Positions 7,942 through 15,181 of a stretch of 64,000 nt of DNA are shown in pieces (the first letter of the stretch is position 1; each line of letters begins with the position of its first letter). Origin of the DNA: Chryseobacterium daeguense DSM 19388 (GTDB lineage Bacteria; Bacteroidota; Bacteroidia; Flavobacteriales; Weeksellaceae); NCBI RefSeq assembly GCF_000430825.1, contig NZ_AUMT01000003.1, positions 62,001 through 126,000 on the forward strand. The letters run 5' to 3'. Made by a program: the position numbers and the translations under genes. Under the pieces are notes generated by a model. The model was not told where the DNA came from. It worked only from the letters and a program-made list of their open reading frames with translations, and did not search any database.

Positions 7942-8499
7942 TTAATTTTTCCATTCAAATGTGTCGAGCAGGTGTTTCATATCTTTTTTGATATAATCTA
8001 CTGCAGGTGCCAGAGAATCCGGCTTCGGTCTTGTATTAAAGTATAAATAGGCAGTCACAAAGTGTTTTGTGCTGTCCGTAATGTAAAATTGAAGATTGGA
8101 AGCGCTCTGCCCTTTGAGCTCATAAAAATTTCCGTACACCTTCTTGTTCGGGTATTCAAAAGATTTTGTATCGATAGCGCTGGCTTTAATTGTATGTTCG
8201 TAAACCATTTTTTCCGCTTCCTGAATATGTGCCGCAAAATCATTCTTAATCGGATAATACGTCACAAAAATCTTTGCCTTCATTTTCGGATAATTCAAAT
8301 AATACCAGCAAGGTTTTTTGGCATCCGTAATTTTAGCAAAATCAGAGTATTCAAATGTGTAAGTGCAATTATTCTCAAATTTCTGATATTTTGGCGCCGG
8401 ATATTCCAGACGCAGCTCCCCGTACGGCTTCGGAATAGGATCTTTTCCGCAGGAAACCAATAGCAGTGCAATTAAAATAAAAAAGGCATTTTTAAACAT
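7942..8499 (-). CDS. gldD: Gliding motility lipoprotein GldD
   Basis: GldD is a lipoprotein needed for gliding and type IX secretion in Flavobacterium. Here a signal MFKNAFFILIALLLVSC is followed by GKDPIPKPYGELRLEYPAPKYQKFENNCTYTFEYSDF, WYYLNYPKMKAKIFVTYYPI and a C-terminal DYIKKDMKHLLDTFEW, all typical of the family, as is the length of 185 residues. The frame extends to 8514, but the Met at 8499 is preferred: it begins the signal peptide, and the longer start would lie on the -7 element TACTTTTG (minus strand, 8504-8511). Only 4 nt separate that element from the ATG, so the mRNA may be leaderless. A PfkB gene follows. Confidence 0.9.
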   Translation of the reverse strand: MFKNAFFILIALLLVSCGKDPIPKPYGELRLEYPAPKYQKFENNCTYTFEYSDFAKITDAKKPCWYYLNYPKMKAKIFVTYYPIKNDFAAHIQEAEKMVYEHTIKASAIDTKSFEYPNKKVYGNFYELKGQSASNLQFYITDSTKHFVTAYLYFNTRPKPDSLAPAVDYIKKDMKHLLDTFEWKN

Positions 8500-8503
8500 T
8501 TTG

Positions 8504-8511
8504 CAAAAGTA
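8504..8511 (-). promoter_or_regulatory. -7 element immediately before gldD
   Basis: TACTTTTG on the minus strand, followed by CAAA and the ATG at 8499. A match to TAnnTTTG; a -33 element is not obvious. Confidence 0.5.
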
Positions 8512-8599
8512 CAAATTAGATTTCAGATTTCGGGAGACAAATTTCAGGATTTCAATGGTTTTGGAATTGGAGTTGATTTTAGATGCAGGAAGTATTTAA

Positions 8600-8724
8600 A
8601 CGCAAACGGCGCTAAGATTTTTTGTTACAATTGTCCTGCATATTTTTCGTTCGCAAAGGCGTTTCACTCAGCAAAGAACACTTTTTGAACTGTATTATTG
8701 TCATTCTGACGAAGGAAGAATCTG
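8600..8724. repeat. Dispersed intergenic repeat, copy 1
   Basis: This stretch matches 32186-32295 in order: GCAAA..GGCGC, TTTTTGTTA..ATTGT, CATATTTTT, GCTCGCAA or GTTCGCAA, GTTTCAC/GTTCAC, CAGCAAAGAA, and TTGTCATTCTGA(C/T)GA..GGAAGA. No gene is present. The gap 8500-8767 contains only this repeat and the gldD promoter. Confidence 0.6.
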
Positions 8725-8767
8725 TTTTAATCTTATGAATTGCCACACAGTTTGTCATTCCGTGTTT

Positions 8768-9814
8768 TCACAAAAACCTGTACGCCGTATCATAGCTTTG
8801 AATATAATTTTCTAAAGGTTTTGGGAAAGATTTTTCGTGAAAACCTTCAACATCAGTTACAGTAAAATCATTTTCAGCAATAAAGGTATTCCAGATTTCC
8901 TCTGCTTCTACCTCAACATTGAAGATTTCAATGCTTAAATTTTTATGGGTAAGTTTATGATTAACCATTTTTACACTTTTAATAAATGAAAGCAAATCAT
9001 CCGGAATTTCAGTCGGAAATTCGAACAACTTTTTCCAGATAAAATCATCTTTTCTCTGCTGAATTAAAAACTGCCCATTTCGGTGAACAAAATAATATTT
9101 TAAACTTAAATCTTCTGCCTTTACTTTTTTCTTTTTAACAGGAAATTCAGAAGTTTTATTTAGTGAAAAAGCGAGACAATCTTCATTTAAGGGACATTCA
9201 TGACAACGAGGATTTTTAGGCTTACAGATTTCGGAACCCAAATCCATCATTGCCTGATTGAAATCTCCTACATTTTCAGGTAAAATTAAATGAGCCAGCT
9301 CAGAAAAATAATTGAAAGCTCTTGAATTTGAAATATCAAAATCATCCGCAAAAACACGGCTTAAAACCCGGTAAAAATTACCATCCACAGCAGGAATTTT
9401 ACCCTCAAAACAAATACTTGAAACTGCGGCCGCCGTATATTTTCCAACGCCTTTTAATTTTAAAATTTCTTCGTATTCATGAGGAAAAGCTCCATGATAA
9501 TCATTCATAATCTGCTGAGCTGCCTTATGAATATTGATAGCCCTGGAATAGTAACCCAATCCTTTCCAATACAGCAAAACTTCATTTTCCTCAGATTCTG
9601 CCAGGGTTTTTACGTCCGGGAATCTTTTAATGAAATTATTATAATGGTTCAACCCCTGATTAATTCTTGTCTGCTGGAAAACAATCTCGCAAATCCAGAT
9701 TTTATAAGGGTCTTTTGTCTGTCTGAAAGGCAAGTCTCTGGCGTTTTCTTTATACCAGATGAGGAGTTTATTGCCGATGTGTTTGAAGTTTGAGTTTTGT
9801 TTTGTTTTTTCCAA
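8768..9814 (-). CDS. mutY: A/G-specific adenine glycosylase
   Basis: MutY removes adenine mispaired with 8-oxoguanine. The 348-residue protein has the HhH-GPD core: catalytic Glu43 in ICEIVFQQTRI, the helix-hairpin-helix LKGVGKYTAAAVSSICF (about 120-136), catalytic Asp144 in PAVDGNFYRVLSRV, and the [4Fe-4S] motif C197-x6-C204-x2-C207-x5-C213. The last 120 residues are the NUDIX-like 8-oxoG reader. The start codon appears to be TTG (9812-9814); the only upstream ATG in this frame meets a stop at once, and the next internal Met would remove catalytic Glu43. In Flavobacterium mutY lies beside ssb, gldE and gldD; here ssb and gldE are absent between mutY and gldD. Confidence 0.92.
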   Translation of the reverse strand: MEKTKQNSNFKHIGNKLLIWYKENARDLPFRQTKDPYKIWICEIVFQQTRINQGLNHYNNFIKRFPDVKTLAESEENEVLLYWKGLGYYSRAINIHKAAQQIMNDYHGAFPHEYEEILKLKGVGKYTAAAVSSICFEGKIPAVDGNFYRVLSRVFADDFDISNSRAFNYFSELAHLILPENVGDFNQAMMDLGSEICKPKNPRCHECPLNEDCLAFSLNKTSEFPVKKKKVKAEDLSLKYYFVHRNGQFLIQQRKDDFIWKKLFEFPTEIPDDLLSFIKSVKMVNHKLTHKNLSIEIFNVEVEAEEIWNTFIAENDFTVTDVEGFHEKSFPKPLENYIQSYDTAYRFL

Positions 9815-9834
9815 AGTTGTCTACTGCATTTATT

Positions 9835-9931
9835 AGATGCTTCGACTCCGTTCAGCATGACACGTCTAATACTAACTGCTTAATCAGAGTAAATTTGTAG
9901 CAATGTCATGCTGAACGGAGTCGAAGCATCT
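9835..9931. repeat. Long inverted repeat with perfect 28-bp arms
   Basis: Left arm 9835-9862 (starts AGATGCTTCGACTCC) and right arm 9904-9931 (ends GGAGTCGAAGCATCT) are exact reverse complements, with a 41-nt spacer. It fills the gap between mutY and the upstream lipoprotein gene. The sequence core CTTCGACTCCGTTCAGCATG resembles dispersed hairpin repeats of Bacteroidetes genomes. Confidence 0.75.
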
Positions 9932-9972
9932 TAAAATTTAAGATTTCTTATTCTTTGGTACAAAGATAAAAA

Positions 9973-10434
9973 TTATCGATCAGTATTCACAGAATAAACT
10001 GGAGCTGCTCTCAGCCATTGATACTTTAAATTCATTTCTTTGGCGATAAAACGGTAACCATCCAGCTTTTTAAGATAAACATACATGGTATCCTGCTTCA
10101 GCTTAAGCTCCTGATTAGAAAGAAATTGAAATGGAAAAACAACAGTAGAATCTCTTGTGGTTTTTAAAACATTCCCGGCATTTACCCTGTAAATAAAAAT
10201 AGATTTTCCACGGCCTGCGGATTTATCAACCAGTTTAATATTTGCTGTAGAAACCACCATATCTGATCCGTCGAAACACTCCTGGGGCTTCATGATATAG
10301 GCTTTGCCTTCCTGCCGTTCGTCTGCAAAGAGATCGATTTTGTGATCGGTCTGAATTTTTTTGTCGTCACAGCTTACACTGAAAATGATAAGAAATAAGG
10401 GCAAAAAGAATCTCAACCTGCCTTTGATACTCAT
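9973..10434 (-). CDS. Hypothetical lipoprotein downstream of tssC
   Basis: From Met at 10434 the product is about 153 residues: MSIKGRLRFFLPLFLIIFSVSC gives a lipoprotein signal with lipidated Cys at about residue 22, followed by DDKKIQTDHK. The rest is beta-rich with no family I recognise; EGKAYIMKPQECFDGSDMVVSTANIKLVDKSAG and a C-terminal KYQWLRAAPVYSVN are the most distinctive parts. The frame is open to 10545, but that would overlap tssC by 41 nt and the tssC terminator, so the later Met is chosen. A strong hairpin separates it from tssC, so it is probably transcribed independently; a role in type VI secretion is possible only by proximity. Confidence 0.65.
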   Translation of the reverse strand: MSIKGRLRFFLPLFLIIFSVSCDDKKIQTDHKIDLFADERQEGKAYIMKPQECFDGSDMVVSTANIKLVDKSAGRGKSIFIYRVNAGNVLKTTRDSTVVFPFQFLSNQELKLKQDTMYVYLKKLDGYRFIAKEMNLKYQWLRAAPVYSVNTDR

Positions 10435-10452
10435 ACTTTTAATGATTTGGTA

Positions 10453-10484
10453 GAAAAAAACCGATGTAAAAAATGCATCGGTTT
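10453..10484 (-). terminator. Terminator of tssB-tssC
   Basis: Minus strand: AAACCGATG, a 9-nt loop, CATCGGTTT, then a T-run. It ends the tssBC transcript before the next lipoprotein gene. Confidence 0.8.
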
Positions 10485-10504
10485 CATTATTTGATTTATT
10501 ATTT

Positions 10505-11869
10505 TTATTCCTGAGCGTATTCTGCATCCCATTCGTTGCCGTCATCTCCTTTGTGCCCGTCCAGTTTAATAACGAAACTTTTTGTAGGGAAATAAGGTGT
10601 TAAACGAATGTCCAGCCATACTCTGTCTTTATTCACTCTATCTTGTTCGAAACGAACGATTTTGAATTTTTCAATTAATTTATCCGGACCTTTGATGCTG
10701 TCTAAAAAGGTAACAATCTGTCTTCTCAAATCATCTTCATTTTTAGCATTCCAGTTTTCGAAGGCTCTTCTGTTTAAGAAATCAAGCAAAACTTTAGTTA
10801 CGTAATCAAATACACGAACCACGGAATACGTCTGAAGTCCGATATTGTCTCCTGTAAACAATGTTTTTGCCGAGAAAGCCATGATTTTACCATACTCATT
10901 CACCATAGGAACCAAGCCCATTTTTTCAAGCTGAGAGATTTCGCTTTTCTTTAGCTCAAATTTTACGGCGTCCACCTCGTTGATATTACCGTGCTTTTTA
11001 CCTGCGGCAACCTGTGACATCAGAGTTTTATGGATTTTTCCGGCTAATGAAGTGGATGGCGGAAGCTCTACATTCTCTTCTTCACCTACTTCTTCAGCTT
11101 TGCCACGGCCAACCAGCCAGTTACACGTCATGATCACATTACTTCTGTGCAATTCACCACCTGTAAGGTTTGCGGAGTGGAATAAATCTACCACATCATC
11201 CGGCTTATCAAGATTAGCAAAATCCGTAACCATCATTACTTTGTTTTCGTTACAGATTTTAGCCCATTTTTCAATGACTTTATTAGATCCTAAATAGCCC
11301 GGAATGGCGAGAATGGAATAATTATCCCTAAGATCCAGCCTGTCGTAATAATTTTTAAATTCTTCTGCAATAGCATCGATGAATAAAGGATTATCAAGGT
11401 CTGAAACCTGATCAATACTTGCATTAACGATACTTACGTTATCTACTTTGTCGAGCTCCGTATTTTTGTAGAATTGAGCGACAGTTCTGTAATTTGTTTC
11501 CAGCATACGAACCGCGTCCAGTGTATTTTTTAAGTTTTTCTTTAAATTTTCCTCGGCTGCCTGGGCTTTTGTTTTGCAGGTATCTGCCATTTTATCAGCA
11601 GATTCGTTTCCTTCCAGAAGATTTACCCAAAGATTGATTTTCTGAAGCAATTCTTTCCTTTCTTCGGCTTTATTGCTGTCATTAAGGAATATTTCTTTCC
11701 TTGCTTTTCTCGTCGGGTTCATGTTTGCAATACCGTCTACAACGGATTCTACAAAACCAAAACCACCTATTTTATTGAGTTCGGCAAGCGGATTACCTTT
11801 CGGTTGGCCTGCGTGCTGCTGTTGACCTTGCTGTTGGCTTTCTGCCGCCTGCTGTAATTTACTATCCAT
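10505..11869 (-). CDS. tssC: Type VI secretion system contractile sheath large subunit, Bacteroidetes type (DUF5458)
   Basis: TssC and TssB assemble into the contractile cytoplasmic sheath of the T6SS. The 454-residue protein has a glutamine-rich N-terminus, then NPLAELNKIGGFGFVESVVDGIANMNPTRKARKEIFL, which is characteristic of the Bacteroidetes T6SS(iii) sheath subunit, and a C-terminal region INKDRVWLDIRLTPYFPTKSFVIKLDGHKG that is the sheath inner-wall part shared with TssC/VipB. It follows tssB by 21 nt and ends at a strong terminator. No other T6SS gene (hcp/tssD, tssE-tssK, clpV/tssH, tssN-tssR) is in the neighbourhood, so the rest of the apparatus must be elsewhere. Confidence 0.88.
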   Translation of the reverse strand: MDSKLQQAAESQQQGQQQHAGQPKGNPLAELNKIGGFGFVESVVDGIANMNPTRKARKEIFLNDSNKAEERKELLQKINLWVNLLEGNESADKMADTCKTKAQAAEENLKKNLKNTLDAVRMLETNYRTVAQFYKNTELDKVDNVSIVNASIDQVSDLDNPLFIDAIAEEFKNYYDRLDLRDNYSILAIPGYLGSNKVIEKWAKICNENKVMMVTDFANLDKPDDVVDLFHSANLTGGELHRSNVIMTCNWLVGRGKAEEVGEEENVELPPSTSLAGKIHKTLMSQVAAGKKHGNINEVDAVKFELKKSEISQLEKMGLVPMVNEYGKIMAFSAKTLFTGDNIGLQTYSVVRVFDYVTKVLLDFLNRRAFENWNAKNEDDLRRQIVTFLDSIKGPDKLIEKFKIVRFEQDRVNKDRVWLDIRLTPYFPTKSFVIKLDGHKGDDGNEWDAEYAQE

Positions 11870-11890
11870 GATTAATGTAAAGTCTTTAGA

Positions 11891-12337
11891 TTATTTTTCA
11901 AGTTCTTGTGCCACTTCTTTCAATACTTCGATGAATGCAGCTCTCGTCTGATCATTCTCAAGCATATTACGCAGAATTTTATTTGTTTTCAGCTGGCGGA
12001 CAATCTTATTGTATTGTTCCTGTTCCATGCTGAGCTGTTGTAAATAAGCTGATTTCTGAGTAAGATTTTTGGGAGTGAAGTCCGCAAGATTTTGAAAACG
12101 GAATTCTTCTTCTACCACGTTGCCATCTTCTGTTTCATGCTGTACCGCTACAGAAGGCTGGAAATGTTTGAAGACGTCATCCACAGTCTTTAATCCTGTT
12201 ACAATTTCAGGGACATAAGATTCATCAGTTGTAAGCTGGCTCACAATGAGTGACTTATTTTCCTGTATGTCCTGAATAGCTTCATTAGCGTCTACTTTTA
12301 CCTCGTTTCCGCCAACACCATAATTAAACATTGCCAT
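11891..12337 (-). CDS. tssB: Type VI secretion system contractile sheath small subunit
   Basis: About 148 residues from the Met at 12337 (MAMFNYGVGGNEVKVDANEAIQDI). The text VDDVFKHFQPSVAVQHETEDGNVVEEEFRFQNLADFTPKNLTQKSAYLQQL is the TssB/VipA pattern (short N-terminal strand, then the sheath-interaction region), followed by a C-terminal helix pair that embraces TssC. The frame extends upstream to 12439, but the extra 34 residues are low-complexity (KKSQNNNN) and lack homology pattern, so the later start is chosen. It precedes tssC by 21 nt, as sheath partners usually do. Confidence 0.85.
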   Translation of the reverse strand: MAMFNYGVGGNEVKVDANEAIQDIQENKSLIVSQLTTDESYVPEIVTGLKTVDDVFKHFQPSVAVQHETEDGNVVEEEFRFQNLADFTPKNLTQKSAYLQQLSMEQEQYNKIVRQLKTNKILRNMLENDQTRAAFIEVLKEVAQELEK

Positions 12338-12540
12338 ATTATTATTATTTTGAGATTTCTTATTTTGGTGTGCATTGTTTTTATCAGCATCAAATAACTG
12401 ACCAATCCAATGTTTAAATTTAAAAAAAAACTGTAACATACAAAATTTTGTTAAGATTTTTCTTGAAATATTTAATTTAATACGTCAAATATTAATCAAA
12501 TTAACAATATTAACGATTCACTAAGCTAGGAAAAATAAAT

Positions 12541-12568
12541 AAAAAACGCATCATTTCTGATGCGTTTT
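12541..12568 (-). terminator. Terminator of the first M13 peptidase gene
   Basis: Minus strand AACGCATCA, GAAA loop, TGATGCGTT, then TTTTT. It lies between the tssB promoter region and the peptidase stop. Confidence 0.8.
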
Positions 12569-12593
12569 CGTTTCTAACAATTTTTGGCTTGTC

Positions 12594-14687
12594 TTACCAA
12601 ATTTTTATTCTGTCCTGAGGCGCTTTGTACATTTTGTCGCCTGGCTTGATATCAAAAGCTTTGATGAAAGAATCCTGGTTCACCAACGGACCGAATGCCC
12701 TGAAAACTCCCGGAGAATGCGGGTCTGTCTTCACCTGATTCGTCATATACTGATCCGTAGATTTTGTTCTCCAAACCGTAGCCCAGCTCATAAAGAATCT
12801 TTGATCCTGTGTAAAACCACTGATAAGTCCCTGATTTCCATGGTCTTTAAGATACATCTGAAGCGCATCATAAGCGACTGCTACCCCACCTAAGTCACCG
12901 ATATTTTCGCCGCTTGTAAATTTACCGTTCACAAAGCTGCCTTTTACCGGTTCATAAGCGCTGTATTGAGCCGCAAGCTGACCTACTTTTGCATCAAAGT
13001 TCTTGCGATCCGCATCTGTCCACCAGTTATTTAGGTTACCGTCTCCATCGAATCTCGATCCACTGTCGTCAAATCCGTGAGAAATTTCGTGCCCGATAAC
13101 CGCACCGATTCCCCCGAAATTAACGGCAGCATCGGCCTTAGGGTTATAAAATGGCGGCTGAAGAATGGCTGCCGGGAAAACAATTTCATTGTTTGATCCG
13201 CTGTAATAAGCATTTACCGTCTGTGGAGTCATTCCCCATTCTGTTTTATCCACCGGTTTTCCTACTTTATCCAGGCTTCTCTGATATTGCCATGCGGAAA
13301 CATTCTGAAGATTAGAATATAAGGTGGCGCCTGCCTTCGGAGATTCTACCTTCAACTGGGTGTAGTCTTTCCATTTATCCGGATAAGCGATTTTTACTGT
13401 GAATTTTGATAGTTTGTCCTGAGCTTTAACTTTAGTTTCCGGAGACATCCAGTCCATATCATTAATGTGCTGCTTGAATGATTTTAAAATGTAATCAATA
13501 TACATTTCCATCTGAGCCTTTGATTCCGGAGTGAAGTATTTTTCAACATACAATTTTCCGAAAGCTTCGCCAAGAACACTGTTTACAAGAGAAAGACCTC
13601 TTTTGTCCATCGGGCGCTGCTCTTTTTGACCCTGCAAATATTTAGAATAAAAATCAAATCTGATCTGCTCTAAATTTTCATCAAGATTACTTGCGTTCCC
13701 GTTGATTAAATGATATTTCAAATAATCCTTCAACAACGGAAGATTTTTCTGCGTGATAAAAGAATCCATATTCTGGTAATATTTCAGTTCACCCACGATT
13801 ACTTTATCCGTATTTACTCCCGCACCTTTTAAATAATCAGCCAGATTGATATTTTTAACCAAACCTGATAATTCCGATACATTTTTTGGGTTATATCTTA
13901 AATTGGCGTCTCTGTTTTGTTCAAGAGTTAATAAATAATTAGCCAATTGCTTTTCAAAGTCTACCACATTTTTAGCCGCTGCATCAGAGTTCTTATATCC
14001 TAAAACCCCGAATAACTTCCCTACATACGTCTGATATTCAGCCAGAGTTTTTGTATTGGCTTCATTTACTTTCTGGTAATAATCTCTTCCCAAACCAAGA
14101 TCCGGGCCGCCAAGATACACTGCATTCATTTTAGAATTCTTCATATCTGCCCCTACTCTCCATCCATAGAAAGAATTGTCACCTAATTTTGTAGCTTCCA
14201 GTAAATATTTCTGAAGATCATTAAGATTTTTAATTGCGTCTATTTTTGCTAAATCCCCTTTAATAGGGGTAAGACCTTCTGCATTTCTTTTACCGGTATC
14301 CATGAAGGAAGCGTATAGATTCTGGATTTTCTGGCCTTCTGAGCCTTCAGGATAAGATTCAGATAAAATTTTGTTTAAAATATCCAATGAAGAATCATCC
14401 ACATTCTCTCTCAACGCATTGAAAGAGCCCCAGCTTGCTTTATCAGAAGGAATCTGAGTGGTTTTCACCCAATTTCCATTAACATAGCTAAAAAAATCAT
14501 CCTGAGGACGTACAGATGTATCCATGTAAGATAAATTGAGCCCTTCCTCTTTTACTTCTTTTTTGACAGGATCTACAGCAATTGTCGGTTCAGGCTTCTG
14601 CGCTGTGTCGGCAGTTTTTGTCGTACCACATGAGTTTAAAAATACCAGCCCGGAAAAGGCAAGTATTCCAATATTTAGCTTTTTCAT
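12594..14687 (-). CDS. M13 family (neprilysin/PepO-like) metallopeptidase, lipoprotein
   Basis: A 697-residue zinc peptidase anchored as a lipoprotein (FSGLVFLNSCGTTK, Cys about residue 20). The Peptidase_M13_N domain (about 60-440) begins with YMDTSVRPQDDFFSYVNGNWVK; the catalytic domain has the zinc motif HEISH (about 533-537), the third ligand and Asp in ENIGDLGG (about 594-601), and the transition-state His/Arg region DPHSPGVFRAFGP. It ends in KIW rather than the usual CxxW. It probably acts on peptides in the periplasm or at the surface. The downstream paralogue at 15182-17236 is about 60-70% alike by eye. A -7 element TATATTTG lies on the minus strand at 14722-14729. Confidence 0.9.
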   Translation of the reverse strand: MKKLNIGILAFSGLVFLNSCGTTKTADTAQKPEPTIAVDPVKKEVKEEGLNLSYMDTSVRPQDDFFSYVNGNWVKTTQIPSDKASWGSFNALRENVDDSSLDILNKILSESYPEGSEGQKIQNLYASFMDTGKRNAEGLTPIKGDLAKIDAIKNLNDLQKYLLEATKLGDNSFYGWRVGADMKNSKMNAVYLGGPDLGLGRDYYQKVNEANTKTLAEYQTYVGKLFGVLGYKNSDAAAKNVVDFEKQLANYLLTLEQNRDANLRYNPKNVSELSGLVKNINLADYLKGAGVNTDKVIVGELKYYQNMDSFITQKNLPLLKDYLKYHLINGNASNLDENLEQIRFDFYSKYLQGQKEQRPMDKRGLSLVNSVLGEAFGKLYVEKYFTPESKAQMEMYIDYILKSFKQHINDMDWMSPETKVKAQDKLSKFTVKIAYPDKWKDYTQLKVESPKAGATLYSNLQNVSAWQYQRSLDKVGKPVDKTEWGMTPQTVNAYYSGSNNEIVFPAAILQPPFYNPKADAAVNFGGIGAVIGHEISHGFDDSGSRFDGDGNLNNWWTDADRKNFDAKVGQLAAQYSAYEPVKGSFVNGKFTSGENIGDLGGVAVAYDALQMYLKDHGNQGLISGFTQDQRFFMSWATVWRTKSTDQYMTNQVKTDPHSPGVFRAFGPLVNQDSFIKAFDIKPGDKMYKAPQDRIKIW

Positions 14688-14876
14688 TGAAAATATTTTT
14701 TGATTTTTAATACAAACTTACCAAATATACGAATTTTGATGAACAATTTTAAGTGGTGAATTATAAGTTATGAATTATGAGTTATGAATTATTTATAAAA
14801 TTAAGCTTTGGCCAAAGCCAATTTGATTATGCTGATTTTTGAAAACGGGCTAAGCCCATTCCTATTGATAAAATAA

Positions 14877-14909
14877 AACTGGTAGCTTCGAGAGCCTCAG
14901 CCTCCAGTT
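14877..14909. repeat. Hairpin repeat with conserved loop, copy A
   Basis: AACTGG and CCAGTT form the outer stem, GCT and AGC the inner one, around the 11-nt loop TCGAGAGCCTC (14888-14898). A second element at 27385-27421 has the same loop with one change but quite different, still complementary, arms. Confidence 0.55.
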
Positions 14910-14994
14910 TTTATTTGAGCTTTGTGGAGATTTTTCCAACTATTGAAAAGGAAAACCGTCACCCTAGCCCTGATCGAAACATTTGTCTGAGCTC

Positions 14995-15058
14995 ATTTTT
15001 CAGTTTTCGGGGGGTGGGGCGGCGGCTTTGCCGCCCCACCCCCCGAAAACTGAAAAAT
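14995..15058. repeat. Perfect 29-bp hairpin in the 493-bp gap between the M13 genes
   Basis: Arms 14995-15023 and 15030-15058 are exact reverse complements around the 6-nt loop GGCTTT; the stem holds runs of six G, then GGGGCGGC, flanked by A/T ends. The gap 14688-15181 has no gene: it holds this hairpin, the conserved-loop repeat and the terminator of the upstream gene. A-rich arms and T-runs on both sides suit a bidirectional terminator. Confidence 0.8.
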
Positions 15059-15135
15059 AGCTTTTCGATGTAATCAAATTGCTCCTTAAAATAATAAAGT
15101 AAAATCCACGAAGTCAAAAAGCTTTAAATAAAAAC

Positions 15136-15163
15136 AAAAAACCGCTCATTTCTGAGCGGTTTT
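15136..15163 (-). terminator. Terminator of the second M13 peptidase gene
   Basis: ACCGCTCA (15141-15148), TTTC loop, TGAGCGGT (15153-15160), with A/T tracts on both sides; on the minus strand the T-run follows the stem. Confidence 0.8.
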
Positions 15164-15181
15164 AATATTATTGATCGATAA

